Source: Gavia stellata (lineage: Eukaryota; Chordata; Aves; Gaviiformes; Gaviidae). From it: a stretch of DNA of 64,000 nt. Position numbers and translations under genes: made by a program. The number at the start of each line of letters is the position of its first letter. The stretch's first letter is position 1. The notes under the pieces are model-generated. The model saw only the letters and a list, made by a program, of their open reading frames with translations, was not told the DNA's origin and did no database searches. The stretch is from positions 25,696,880 through 25,760,879 of the forward strand of contig NC_082603.1 of assembly GCF_030936135.1 (NCBI RefSeq), written 5' to 3'. Of this stretch, positions 50,401-63,384 are shown piece by piece.

Positions 50401-53125
50401 TGCATTCTTTAATGACGGGCTGGTAGAGCTACTTATCACATCCTTGTGCAAACATACATAACAAGCCTTTCTAGGTAGGCAGGCCACAAGTGGTCTGTCC
50501 TGTACTACTGCCTTTTATGCTATGGGCTTCTGCTAGACTACAAGTGAGAAAACAAATGCTATTATAGTGATGGTACACAAAATCTGCAGAATATCCAATA
50601 TCTCTTAGTATATCTGCACATGTCCACATGCTTACCTGTCAGTTGCTATACCATGAGGGGAGCGCAGCTTAGTAAAAATGGCCAACATAGGAGCCCAAAC
50701 AGGCATTCACAAAGCAGTGACAGTAGAGCACCAAGGAACCCCAATTCAATTGTTATTATATCTAAAAGTTGTATTATCTACTGTTGGGTTCCTCAGAACC
50801 ACTTACAGGAAGAATAACTTTAAAAATCTCCATCCATGAGTATCCACGTAACAAAGAAAGCATGTTTCAGCTGTTACCTCCAATGGCATAGACCATTCCC
50901 CCCACCACAGCCACACCCAGCCCACTCCGAGCCTGGTGGAGGGAGGACACCGTGGTCCAGTAGTGGCTGAAGGTGTCAAATCGCTCCACACAGCTGAGGG
51001 CTCTGCTGTCACTCCAGCGTCCTCCTTGGAGTCGGGTGTACCCACCTAGAAAGTAAGTAGAAAGATCATGGCTGAGTAACAGCTTCCTGCTCATCCCCAT
51101 ACCCCTATATCTACACCATAGAAAAAATTACAGTAAAAGCCATTAGCCACTTTTAGTAGGAATTGGACTTTTCCAAGTGGCATTGTTTCTCCAGCACACA
51201 AGGAAGAATGGTCGCCTTGAGGGTCACATAACTTGTGCCTGAGCTGACCACTTCACCACAACACTACAAATATTACCAGTCGTGTTCTTAGCAAAACACA
51301 GACACCAGCCAACAGCCTTTGCTATCTTAAGTCAGCGTTACTTCCCACAGGGTGAAACAAGAGCATTCCCTTCCAATACAAAGCTCCAGCTTTGCTGAAA
51401 ACTTGCAATTTCAAGTATCCCATCACATGAACCATAGCATCCCGGACAGAGAAAACTTCAGCCATCAGAAGAACAAGGACTGCAGTGAATTTGCATATAC
51501 CATTCCAGCCCTGGGCAAATCCTCTGCTGATTTGCAGCTTTCCACCAAGGCAAATAATTTCTAAAAGGCAAATCAAGACTTTGAATGCCATGTCACAATG
51601 ACAAGAAATGTGAATGCTGGACTTCTGTGCAATTCTAAGCAGAAAACAGCTAACATGGTTAACTCAGCTAGATGAAATACTTTGCTATTTTTATAACTTT
51701 TGATTTTTAAAAAAAATCTTGTATCTCCTTCAGTACTGTAATATGAGATACTACTTCACCATTTGTTTTACAAGGTTCAAACAGCCACATTCTAACCTAC
51801 TGCATAAAGGTACTTCCTGGCTTTCCTCCGGGGACGACCTTTAGAAGCTTGCAGAAAACTGCTGACCTTGTTCTCTTTGGGAGATTTACAGACTTCACAA
51901 TATTCTTTCAACAGAGTTTGCAGGGCCACCCGAAGGCTGAAATCTGGAATACCTTGAGGAAAAAAGCAGATGAAAAAAGGCCTAGTGAAAAATTACAGAT
52001 GATAAGTAACTCAGTTGTAGAAAAGTTACTAGCTTCTCCTAAAACAGCAGGCAAATCAAGAATGCCTACTTTTATAAGCCTTTTTCAAAAGCATGTTTTT
52101 AAAGTAAGCGGTACTCATTTGTTAAAAAGCAGAATTTGTTTGGATAGACTAAATCTTTTCAGTCATCGTTTAAAAAGTCCATCAAAATCCAGTAACTCTG
52201 AATGACACATTGTTTGCTCCAATCCAAACATCTGATATTGTTTCTTCCCTTCTTTCACTTACTTTCTATGTATTTTAGTAGCCTTTGTGCTGGCAGCAGA
52301 GGGAATCGAACCGGCTCCAGTACTTCCACAACGTATTTCTTTCTTTTTCCCACATCCTTCAAAATCCATTGCATTGCCGCTATGAAAACCTGGTACTCGT
52401 CCTCGATGCTTAGGTCCTCACTTCGCAAGATCTTAATCAGCTGCTCTTTTGTCAGCGCCAGGAACTCCTCCCCGCTCTGCACCTCCAGGAAGTGCGCGTG
52501 GATGTAGCCCTCGGTGAACTCCATCAAGTCGTGACAGGCGATCTGCTCGGAGAACTGGAAGAGGCCGATGCAGTTCAGCGGGTCGATCTGCCCCTTCAGG
52601 AACTCGCAGCAGAGCTCCACCACCTCGGTGAGCTGCAGCATGTCGGCGGCGACGATCAGCTCCTGAACGTTGTGCTCCCCGATGCTCACCACCCCTGCGG
52701 GCACGCACACGACAGCGGGGCTCCGCTCGAGGCTGCGGCCCTCAGGCAACCGCCACCCCGGCCCGGCCCTCGGGCAACCGTCCCCGCCGGCCCGGCCCTC
52801 GGGCAACCGTCCCCGCCGCCCCCCGCCAGCCGTTACCTGTGTAGATGAAGTCGAGGAGCGTGTGGAAGGTGCCCGCCTCGACGCCCGCGATCCGCACCAC
52901 ATCCCGGCCGGACTCCTTCATGCCGCCTGCGAAGAGCGCCGCGAAGTAGGGGCTGCTGGCCGCCAGCACCAGGCGGTGCACAGAGAACGCCTCCGGGCCC
53001 ACCTCCAGCCGCACGTCGCAGAAGCTCTGCCCGGCCCGCAGCCGGTTGATCTGGGCCAGGAGGAGGCGGGCGTGCCGATCGGAGAAGGAGCTCCCGCCGC
53101 CCTTCGCCGCCGCGGCGCACGCCAT
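47451..53125 (-). CDS. IPP: IPP, BTB-BACK-Kelch actin-binding protein, complete CDS
   Basis: IPP is an actin-associated Kelch-family protein first found through intracisternal A-particle-promoted transcripts; the domain set also fits a Cullin-3 adaptor. Coding exons: 53125-52837, 52694-52263, 51952-51797, 51045-50878, 50070-49933, 49633-49511, 48850-48630 and 47675-47451. Phases all agree, giving 1752 bases and 583 residues (human 584). Residues about 35-140 are the BTB domain (FCDVRLEVG, HRLVLAASSPYFAALFAGGM), followed by BACK to about 250 and six Kelch repeats whose GG doublets read AVGGYTR, AIGGEKD, ALGGWVG, VVGGISN, AVGGWNE and ASGGRAP. The ATG has a strong context (G at -3 and +4). The alanine/glycine-rich residues 2-11 differ from human. 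One intron uses a GC donor (49510-49509). The promoter is a CpG island. Confidence 0.97.
52742..52827. repeat. 29-bp GC-rich minisatellite in IPP intron 1
   Basis: Three adjacent units start at 52742, 52770 and 52799, each built around ggcaaccg plus a cccgcc/cggccc block. The first unit is 28 bases long and the others are 29. They fill over half of the 142-base first intron. Confidence 0.85.
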
Positions 53126-53191
53126 GGCGTTCCCCGGGCTGACAGCACCGCCTCTCCCGCCCCGTCCCCTGCCGCCCGCAGGGGAGCGCTA

Positions 53192-53247
53192 GCGCATGCG
53201 CACCGGCGCCCGCGGCGCCCAGCTCGGCCCGCCCGTGGCGCATGCGC
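53192..53247. promoter_or_regulatory. IPP: Pair of NRF1-like palindromes
   Basis: Two copies of GCGCATGCGC have start points 46 bases apart. Both match the known NRF1 core, which suggests control by nuclear respiratory factor 1. Confidence 0.7.
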
Positions 53248-53380
53248 GCGGGAGAGGGAGGCCCTTAGGGGGATGGCGCGCTCGCCCCGCTGAGGGAGGT
53301 TTGAGTGGCGACGGCGGGCTTCGAAAAAGGGGGTCTGTTGAGGTGTCCTGTGTGCTGAGCACCCTTCTCCCTCAGCGGGA

Positions 53381-56300
53381 GTAGGAGGTGGATCAGCCCT
53401 GATTGTGGTACGTCTGATTCTTTGTCTGTGTACTTGCATGGTCATTTGGCCCCGTGGAGCCTATTCACCCCCACAGGCACCTCTGACCAGCGCACCATGA
53501 GCTCGCTGCCTGCTCTGTGAGGAACTGTCTTATCTGTGGTTAAAGCTGGTCCCTGCTAGGTTCACTCAGTGCACCTGCTGCTGAGGTAACTGGTGAATGG
53601 CAGATGTGCCGTCATCTTATTCACTGCCTTCACAATCTCCATCCCTCAGTCATACTTCCCTCAGGCATGCTTTTGCAAACTGGATTCCTAGCCACCTTAA
53701 TCTGTGCTTGTGAGGGAGAAACATGGCAGCATTGGGCAAAGACCACAGCTACCGTCTGCCTGGGGGAACCCCAGAGATGGGAGGCGGGGGGAACTGCCTG
53801 TCATCAGCTCAGGACTGTGGCATCAGAGCCAGCCGTTAGACCAGAGGCAGAGCCAGCCCGCTCACCCCCTTTTTATCTACAGTGTCATGCCATGTTTGGG
53901 CCACCTTCTTCATTCCAGCACGGATGTTTCGTCACAGTGCCCTGTAGCAGTACCATGTGGGCCACTGGGGTCAGCACTGATCCTGAGGCAGAGCACGCTT
54001 CCATCTTAGTCTGTATAATTCACTGAGTCACTGCATGCCTGAGCACTGATCGAGCGATGAGCATCACATACTGAGTGACACGCACACAGTCACTGGGTCC
54101 AGCAGAGCTGACTGATTCTGAGGGAAAAGCATCCCTCCTGAGTTTTCCACAACTGTTCCAGCAACGTGACATGCAGCCAAAGCAAAAAGCAATCAGAGAG
54201 CCTCTTGGAACGCTTCCATATCTATTTACTGTGAGACTGGGAAAGAAAAACATGTCTGCTTACAGTTACAATGGTCATGGCCCCTCAGGCTTTTCTCATG
54301 ATTCTGCGGTTCATTGTAATAACTTTTAAATGTGCTTCTGGAAGGAACCTGAATCGTGATACTCTCTGGGGACTGTTGGTTTCTCCGTTCATCAGCATTA
54401 CATTCTTGACAGCAGAGTGGTAAAATTACCTTTCAAGCTGGTCTTAAAAAATAGAAAATATAGATCTAGTTAAAAAAATAAGGTTTCTTCAAGCACACAC
54501 AGTTGGATGCATGCTGATATAATGCAGTATAAATTTTAAGCCAGGCCAATAAATGCGTTGAGATTTTTCTTTCATCGATGAATCAGTAAAAGAAACCAGA
54601 CCCCTCGTGCTGAGATTTTATTCATCGGAAGTGGCCCGTGAGTAAAAGGCTTAGAGTTCTCCTAAATGCCAGTGGCTCAGTCGCTGGCTGATGTCAGCTG
54701 TTAGACACTTGGCCAGTACTACAATTTCACACCATAGCGCCAAATTTACAGACACAAAATAGTGTTGCTGAGACTGCTAATTTTGCCCTGAAGGCCTGTC
54801 CCGTACTGTATTAATGTGATTGAATGGTTCTGCCTCCAGAAGAGGGCACTGCTTCAGCATGTTTGTTTTGTAACGACACACAATCTATACAAGGTGGAGC
54901 TAATGCTCCTATACACTACTGTGCATCTCCCAAAACAAGCTGTAGATTTTCAGGAATAAGTTTGAAAGTACATTTAACAGTGTGAAATTGCACTGTAATA
55001 ATGAGTCTTTTGATTAACTAACACCAAGAATAACAGTCTTTGCAGTGAAGGAATTAAAAATGTCTTCATTTAATAGGTTCCTAATGTGATATTTGCCAAT
55101 AAGCCAGCTGAGTGCTGACTGATATATAGGACAGGCGACAAAAAAGGCATGCCCTGTGCTCTTTGACGTGTCCCATTGCTCAGGCCTGCACAGAAGAGCT
55201 GCTGTCACAGTACCACCACCACCCCCCCGCAGTGAGAAGACTCTCACAAACAAGCTATTCAGGATATCTCTTGAAAAACCTCTGTGCTGTGCCAGAGCGC
55301 CATGAAGCATTGCAGTCCTCCCTGTGTTATCCCACAGAGGCCCATGGCTGCTCAGATTTCCCTGTCTGGAGGCTTCTCAGGAAAACCTTTCCAGATGCCT
55401 GGAAGATGTTCTGCTGAGCTAAGGTGTCTGTGCTCCCTCCCTCAAATCCTGCAGATGGTGCTGTTTCTACAGGATGATACATTTGAACATGCAACAAAAA
55501 TCGGCGAATAAAAGGTGTTGCATGTGTGGGTGTTGTAGTTCTCCGCTCTTATGGGAAGATCTTTGTTAGCTCTAAGGGTTTTTTTTTTTTCTTTCATAAA
55601 GATGGAGGGCTTTTGGTCTCAAAAAAAAAAAAAGAAAAAATAATTGATTTGAAAGTGCAGTTTTGCCTGTCTGCCTCTAGTCAGAAGACTGTCCATTATA
55701 CCTGTCGCTTTGGGGATCATTTTGACTTAGCATGCAAGCAGTATCCTTACCATACTTGGCTGCTAAAATTCGCTCTTGCAGAGGAGACATGAAACTAAGG
55801 CCTTGACTATTTGTAGGTATGACAAACCCCGTCGGACGTTTTGTGATAGGGAGCCACTTTCCATGAAAGTTAACTAGAATGTGCCAGGTCAAATTCCTCC
55901 CCCAGTTTCAATGGGTATGAAATCTTCACTTCCCATTCCAAACTGCCGTGCATCTCTGCACTTTGTCCTCTGTGCTAAGGCATCTGCTGTAATCTCTGCG
56001 GTGGTGTTATGTGCTGCATGATGAATTTGCAGCCCCTAGTAGGGATAAGATGAGAGAGGCTGCTGGAGTTCACACTCATGCAACACGGAGGAGAGAAGAG
56101 GTTCCCTGGGTACTTTCAAGGTACTTCTCAAAGACAATGGTGGTTAACCCATTATAACCCCAATGGGTCGGGTTATCATGTTGTCTACTCAGCCAAAAGC
56201 CTCTAATGAGCTACAGGCACTAGATTCTAAATAGATACCTGCAAAAACCCGTTGTCAGCTTATATTTTTTTGTGATACATAAGCTTTAGTGGATGAAGAA

Positions 56301-59300
56301 GCAGGGTCTGAATGTTTCCCATCTCAGTGAGTAAAGGCATTGTGCTTCACAATGAGATAACACATTTTCCAGACTTAAGCCAGGCATGAGAACACTCTCT
56401 CGGCAGGTTTGGGCCAGGCCCAAGAACTATTACCTTCATTCCTGTGAGGGTTAATGAATCTCGATGATTATGTGTGTTAGTGTGTAGGGTAGAGGTCTGA
56501 ACTGGAATTGACCCAAAGATGGAGAGCAAGAGGGGTCCCCAAAGCTAGTCTTTCTGTGCAGGCAACCCCAGAATATAGGGTTAGACTTAAAAAAAACCTT
56601 GAAAGTTTTCACAGTACTAGCAAGGTGATGATGGCTCTGTCCATTTCTCAGCTGAACTGTTAATGGCTAGGGAAACTGTAAAGCTCATTGAAGTGCCATG
56701 CTGAATGATTCTCTTCTCTCTTCTCTTCTCTTCTCTTCTCTTCTCTTCTCTTCTCTTCTCTTCTGTTCTCTTCTCTTCCTTTTCTTCTCTTCTCTTTATC
56801 TTTAGAAGCCTTTGTGAACTCTTTTGTCTATTTTGGAATTTGTAATTAAGTATTTTTATTACTTTCACTGTAATACAGCTTCAGCTAAAGGTGACATTAA
56901 GGTAACTGCCTGATATCAGAGTTGTCAGCCTAGGCAAGTTTAGCATTCTTGAACTGGGTATTGAGAAACTCTCCCAAGTATCCACATTGCACCAAAGTAC
57001 AGAGAAGCAGGCTGTGCTAGAGTCCAGCTGAGTGGGATGATGCCCTCCAATGACCAGCCATACCCTGGGGAGCCATTTGGCAGGCAGCAAAAGTGGGGAG
57101 CACGTCTGAGCTGCAAAAGCCCCCAGAGGGAATGTGCCATTCCCAGTGAGTAATGCACAGAGAATGGCTTGTGATTTCAGGAGCACTGGCAATATTTCAC
57201 GGCTGTGTGCTCCAGGCTTCACCTTCACAATAGTGTTGGGTAGAAAGGTGATTGGCCTATGATAAAAAGTAATAAAAAAAGGAAAAAAACCTTTTTCAGT
57301 CTTAAAATATGCCCTAGCAATGAAAAGATTGTGTCATCTGACCTACCTGTGTGGAGAAGTTCGTGTTCTGGGTACACTTACCTACCAGGAAGTTTGGAGG
57401 AATTCCAGTGAAACTGGGAATGTTGTGCAACATGCGTGGCTACAGTTCTCCACCAGTTAGAAGATTCTTGTGTTTAAGCCATACATCTGGAGCAATTCCA
57501 GGCAATTTGATTTAAAGTAAACATCCTGGATGCAGTGTGTCAGATACTAGCACAATATTGTTTTAGTCTTTCTCATTTCTCCTGTGGGAATAATCATTCC
57601 ATGAAGAAGGAAAGTGATCTAATGAGAGAATTAACTCAAGAGCTTGAACATTGAATTAATCACAGCTGTCTGAGAGGGGAACCAAGGCAAACTCCACAGA
57701 GAGCTCACTGGATTTCCAAGGAAGGAGGCCAAAAGAATACTAAGACTCGGAGAGCAGTTGGTGATCAAAACAGAGACAGGAGAGATATGCGTTTAGTAGC
57801 TAAAAGGAAGCAAAACTGTGCAGCAGAGAGAGTTTCCCCCCTCATTTTTCTGAGAAGTTAAATCTCAGTAATAGGGGATTGCTGCAACTTGTTCTTGGAG
57901 ATCTTGAAAACTGCCAGATTGTTGGGGTCTGATCCTCACTGTGTCCTCATGCTTTTCTGAAGTACGTGATTGATTTCATAGCTTGGCTCTTTTTTCACTG
58001 TTTTCTAGTGTGGTCCTGCACCTTCACACTGAATTAGATCTGCTTGCTAAGGTGACTTTATCAAAGGTGCAGGTCTTTTTTTGCCAGAAGGAAAAATGAG
58101 TTGTGCTTGAGAATTATCAGTCTTCAGGCATGTGGGACTTTTAGTCTTGCCATTAGTAAAGTTTGGCAATGTTTCAAATTGTAATCCAACCCTAATGCTT
58201 TTTGGACTCTTTACTTAACTCTTCTTGTCTAAATCACTGCATTCCCTTGGATAATAAAGTAGAGCAAACACACCACAGACCCATGAGCTGTCTAAAGCAT
58301 GTGGCATTTTTTTAAATAACTCCAAGTTATGCAAACCTTTTGAACAGAAAAAAGGAAGGAAAATAACCAGAAAATGTGCATACATACAGCTAATTTTATT
58401 CCCTTTATTTTATATAGTCATTAGATATATACCAGGAGCATGTTTGCTCTCCTAGAAGGTATTGCACTTGTGTTGACAAAGCTTGTGAGCTGATTTCATT
58501 GAGAAGATGGATAGAGTTAAACTCTGCCTGATACCCACCACATTCCACAGCCTGTGTGTGCAGTGGGGTCATTCCAGAAGCAGTGCCTCCATGGAATGTG
58601 AGATACGACATGATGTCTGCAGGTCCTGAATCTGCTTGCTTGAGAGTCAGGACATCCAGGGCTCTGCATACACTGAAGCTCTAAAAGATTAAAACTTCCA
58701 CAGTGTAACATTACAACTGTAAATGGCACAGGTTGCTACTATGCATCCCAGCTCCTTGGCTGCTCTGCTGTTCCCTTGCCATGTATTCCCCTGGATGAAT
58801 TTTTTCCTTGATTTGCTTTTCCTCAGTGCAAGCATTTTTCATCTTCCTTTTCAGAATTTCACCTTTGGGGTCTTGGACTAGTTCTCTGGTTAGAAAGACA
58901 GTTTTTATTCTAATCTTGTCCTTCAAAGTGCTTGCAAAATTTCTACTTCATTGTCTGAGTAAACAAAAGTGTTGACCAGAATCAGAACAGACTCCTTGGG
59001 ATTCCTAACAGAAGACCTGTCTGAGTTTAATGACAACATATTCATAGTAATATTTTAATATATTTTTTAACCAGTTGTTCATCCATATTATGGTGATTTT
59101 GTTTGCACTTTGGTTTTCTCAGTTTGCTTATCAGAATGTCACATCAAATGTTATCAAAACCCTTAAAAAGCCGTATCTCATTTACAGCTTTCCCTTTTTC
59201 TGCAGGCTGGTTTTGACATTATTTTTCTTAAATAACCTAACAATTATTATGTTTATAATTTCATTATCCTTCAAGGTGCATGGAAATACATTGTTTAATA

Positions 59301-59590
59301 ACTTGTTCTATTTTTTGGATGCTCAGGTTTTTGCAACATTTTATTTCATAAAATCTCTTTTGTAATTTTTGCATAATAACTTCTGTCCAAGGATTACCCT
59401 ACAAAGCACAACTCCATTTGCAGCGTGAAATAAGGCTCTGAAACAGAACTTGTCTGTGCTAGTCCTAGTTCTGGAATACTTACAATGATCAGATAAGTCT
59501 CTTACTGACTCTCTCCCACTGACTCAGTTCTCACTACCTATTTTCCTCTCAGGTATATTTTGAAGATTAATTATATTTATAAAGTGCTCT
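53381..59590. other. IPP-RBP intergenic region, left part
   Basis: More than 6 kb without a convincing exon. Contents are short chance frames, a TTCTC microsatellite at 56.7 kb and poly-T/poly-A runs near 55.58 and 55.62 kb. MAST2, the neighbour of IPP in mammals, is not recognised here. Confidence 0.55.
56709..56797. repeat. (TTCTC)n pentanucleotide microsatellite
   Basis: About 15 units of TTCTC form a nearly pure run with small interruptions (TTCTG, TTCCT). On the other strand it is a GAGAA purine tract, which explains the EEKRREEKRREEKRR-like chance frame. Confidence 0.97.
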
Positions 59591-59929
59591 GAGTGAAACC
59601 TGCACATGAAAAATGCAACAGAAGTTGAAAATGTCATAATTACTAATGCTTATTATTTTTTAAAAAGGAAGCTATATTGCAATCAATATACATGGAGAAT
59701 TATGAGCTATAAAAATAGAATGAGGACTCTAAAGGTACTACAGGAAATTGTGGCTGGCACAGCTAAACCAAAGGTGAAAACAGCTGAGTAACCTGATGAA
59801 GAAAGCCTTGCAATGGCACAAGATACAGTGGGCAAGTGTCGTTAATAATGCTTAGTACTGAAATATGTGCAGGATAAAGTATTTGTATTACAGAAGGATG
59901 GTGAAATCCTTTTCAGTCTGCAAGTAATT

Positions 59930-61620
59930 AAAGATGAGGCTTATCATCATAAGTAACATTAATAATTTTAAAGCAGCAGGCTCAGATAACCTATACTAAA
60001 AAGCTCTAACAAAACTGTCAAGAGAGAGATCATTTGTAATAACTTCTGGCATTTCAGTGAAATTTCAGAAGACTCATAGTTTTGTGCCAATGTTTAAGGA
60101 AAGAAAATTAAATAAACAGAGCAAGCAGGATGACCCAGCTAGCTGTGTTATGGTTAACGTGACACCAGTCCCAAGTAGCACAGTACAAAAGCTGATACTT
60201 AGCCAGGTAGTAAATAAGTCAATAATTGGCAATAATTTTTATTTTTATCAACATTGTCTTGTTGATAAATCCAATTTAATTTATTGATAAAGGTTGTAAG
60301 TCTGTTTCCTACAGATTAGTGTAGGAACGTATTTCACAACATATTTCACAAAGCATTTGATCTACCCTTGTGACATTTTGATTAAGACCTTAGTCGAGTC
60401 TAGTGTCACTGAATACAGAGACATTTCAGTTGTCTGGGCCGGCGTGGGTCCAGAAGCAGGGCATGTGCTTTTGAGCTGTGATGCATAGCAGGCACTTACC
60501 AAATCAGGTCAGCATTAGCTGGGGACATCTGCAATCATCAGTAACTTGGGTCTTTCTTTTCCCTGATTCACCTTCATGGTGTATTGCTGTAGTCTGATTT
60601 TTAGTGATTTATGTTATTTTTAATTTTGCTTTGTCTGAGTTATCCTAGCCTTTTTGTAAATGTAAAATTACCACTGATGATAGCATTTCTAAGTGACAGA
60701 GATTGTCTAAGAGGTAAATTACTGTGAGTATAAAGCAGCTAGACAGAGCACACAGTGGCTTAGGAAGGTTGGTCTATTCACATGAAGGTTTTGTAATACA
60801 ACCAAGTTCAAAGCAATAAGCTTAAGAGCTAAGATCACAGTTCACACCTCTGGGACCAGGGAGCTGTATAGTGGAAAAAAGTAATGCCAAGAAAAAATAA
60901 GGAATCATAACACGTGGACACTGGAAGCATGCAAATAGTCAGCACGATGCATTTGTAGACACAGGCGGTGCAATTAGGGAGAATCGTGCAGACATGCAGG
61001 GACATGGTGCTCTCTCTGTAGGTCACCCATGGAGTATGGCTTTGATTTGTACAATTTAAGGAGGATATTCATGACTGAAGAAGGTATAGAGGACAACTAT
61101 AAGTATGATTTAAGGAGAGAGGGAATGTCTTATAATGACATATATAAACTAAATAGAGCTAAGATAGAGCTAATTGCTAAGAAGCAATTTGATCCAGTGT
61201 ATATGCTGCTGAGCAGAAAAGCTATGCTGAATACTGGAAATCTTTTTAATACAACAGGCTTTAGCAAAAAACAATGGCTGAAACCTGAAACAACAAGTGT
61301 CAAATTAGGGATAATCTTTAACACTGAGGAAACAAATTATCAGGTGCATTGGACAAATCTCCATTATTTGGCGTTTCAAATCAAGACTGAAAGTCTTTCT
61401 GCATGATAACTTGTATTTGAATAAAACATATCTGGATCAATGAAGGAATGACCAAGAGGTATGGGATAATTTCTATGCTAGGGACAACTGAGTAGTTCTT
61501 GACTTTTTGGCTTAGAAAAGAGATGATCTAGAGGATATATGGTAGCTCTGCAAAATTATTGGGGTCACAAAAGAGTTAAATAGTTTGCTTAGGGTACATC
61601 TTGAGTCAGTGGGAAAGTTA
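59930..61620 (+). mobile_element. Decayed CR1/L3-like LINE remains
   Basis: Three stretches resemble old amniote CR1/L3 text: ttaaagcagcaggctcagat near 59969; a block ending aaatcaagactgaaagtctt near 61380-61400; and tttttggcttagaaaagaga near 61500, typical of the CR1 3' region. The frame at 61029-61406 appears to be part of this relic and is not a gene. Divergence is high and the borders are uncertain. More than one element may be present. Confidence 0.5.
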
Positions 61621-62340
61621 TGAATAGGAGTGAAATGGTCTTGGTCCCCTAGCTGCTGTAGGATCCAGTGCTGTTCAAGAGCATGCAATAACCAGTCTCA
61701 AGGGTCACCCTGAAACTAAGCATGGAAGAATTGTTTGTTGAGTGTGGTTTCAAGAGTAATTTAGCCAGAGCAAAGAGAATAAAGTGGAATGGGAAGAAAA
61801 AGAGCGGAGACACAGGCAGAAACAATTGTGCTATACTTAACAAAGAACATGAAGGAAATCTTTGGCCATGTTGATACAGAAAAAGTTGGTGTTATGGCAG
61901 TGAGAAGGGGTAATTAATTCTTGGATTCTGAGCATGGCAAAATAAAAAGCAGGAAAATTTCTGCTTTGATTCAGGTGAAATAAAGAAGGACAGGACAGAA
62001 CAGAGTTAGTGAAATAGGGAAAAAAGGACTGTCAGAACTTTACAGAAGACCAAATTCTTGTTCTTTCTTTTCAAACAGTAGAACTGACAAATTGAATTAG
62101 CACAAAATACAGATGTGGCAAAATATGATTCTAAAAACAATTCAGTGCTGGCAGGAATTAGTCCATTGTTAAATACACTGAGAAGCTGGTTGGAAGCAGA
62201 CCATGACCTAATGGGTCTAGCATTACTATTGCAGCTGTGTGAAACCATTCAACTAAATAAAGAGCCCAGTGAAGAAAGTGTGCTGGATTTTTAAGATTCT
62301 CCTAGTTTAACAGGATGTGCCAAGTCATTGTTTTAACTGT

Positions 62341-62430
62341 GGGCCAGATCCTTAAGTGCTGTAAGGTGCCTAGCTCCATAGCAAGCACTGAGATGATGCT
62401 GATTTTCACAATTTGATAATCTGACCCCCC
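62341..62430. repeat. Possible remnant of a palindromic DNA element
   Basis: The segment starts gggccagatcctta and ends gataatctgacccccc. The ends are roughly inverted copies (GGGCCAGAT against GGGGTCAGAT), as in decayed nonautonomous DNA transposons. No family is assigned. Confidence 0.25.
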
Positions 62431-63282
62431 AAATTAAATTCTTCTCATGGTTTCCCTGGTGATACCACTATGAAAGGCTGTACAGAATTGCACGGATCTG
62501 TCCACTCTACAGCACTGTGATGTCAGAGGGAGTATGGATGCATAAGTGAAAGCAGGATTTCATTCATCCTTACGTGACAAGTCCCTCTGAGACTGGTGCA
62601 CATTTTGCTTTTACTTTGATTGTAACAGTGATGCTGGGAAGCAGAATTACTGATGGGAGAAACCTGATTGGGGTCCTCCCTGACACTTCCGTTTGTCGGA
62701 GATAATTTTGTTTGGAATCACTCAGTGGGGTTAATTGCACTCAAAATTATGCTTCAAATTCATATTATAGGAGACTTTTGTAGTGCTGTTGTTTAAGGTA
62801 AAAGCCCAGTGCAACAGACCCTGCATACTGTATACTGGCAATATATGGATCCAAGGATTTATCTAGTACACCACAATCCCCTGTTTTCCAATATGTTTTT
62901 GAGGTACAACATAAATACATTTTCAGGGGTCAGCAGCCAGGCTTACTGACCTATTTCTGCCTGCAGCATTTCTTCTTTATCTGAGTGGAGCCAGGCACAG
63001 AGGAAATCGTGACAGGAGTGCCTGTGCTAATGAAGGGTTTGGGTTGAAGATTTGGTGCATCACTGGCATGGCCTTCCAGAGGTCTCTAGTTCTCACTGTT
63101 CCACCTTAAGTCAGCAGGAGCTGCCTGTGCCTCTCCTCTTTGAAAGTCAACCCCTAGATGTTACCTTCAGGCTTCTAGCTGTTCAGTTCAAGTTACAAGA
63201 TTACACCTGTGCTAGCCTGTCTGGGAGCTTTGTGATGCAGATGCAAAAACATCAGAGAAAGATTAATATAACCAGCCATTGA

Positions 63283-63288
63283 TTTATT
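63283..63288 (-). terminator. Polyadenylation signal (riboflavin-binding protein gene)
   Basis: TTTATT on the plus strand is AATAAA on the minus strand, about 100 bases after the RBP stop codon. This predicts a short 3' UTR ending near 63265. Confidence 0.65.
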
Positions 63289-63384
63289 ATGTTCTAGGAA
63301 GTAAGGGATAAAGCAAGCTGGCGTGATGCCCTGAGCCCAGCCTCTATGACGATTTCTCTTGTCCTGACATACATCCACCAGCAT

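Larger units (their letters stand above)
52400..53380. promoter_or_regulatory. IPP: IPP CpG island and promoter
   Basis: A GC- and CpG-rich block covers IPP exon 1, much of exon 2 and about 250 bases upstream. Two perfect NRF1-type palindromes, GCGCATGCGC, lie at 53192-53201 and 53238-53247, about 70-120 bases upstream of the ATG. No TATA box is seen. Confidence 0.8.

Noticed and set aside
59075-59365. Hydrophobic forward frame resembling a membrane protein
   Set aside because: T-rich DNA translates to Phe/Leu/Ile by composition. There are no conserved features and no splice links.
61029-61406. Forward open frame of 125 codons
   Set aside because: The end of the frame reads like an old CR1/L3 LINE, so it is treated as a relic and not as a gene.
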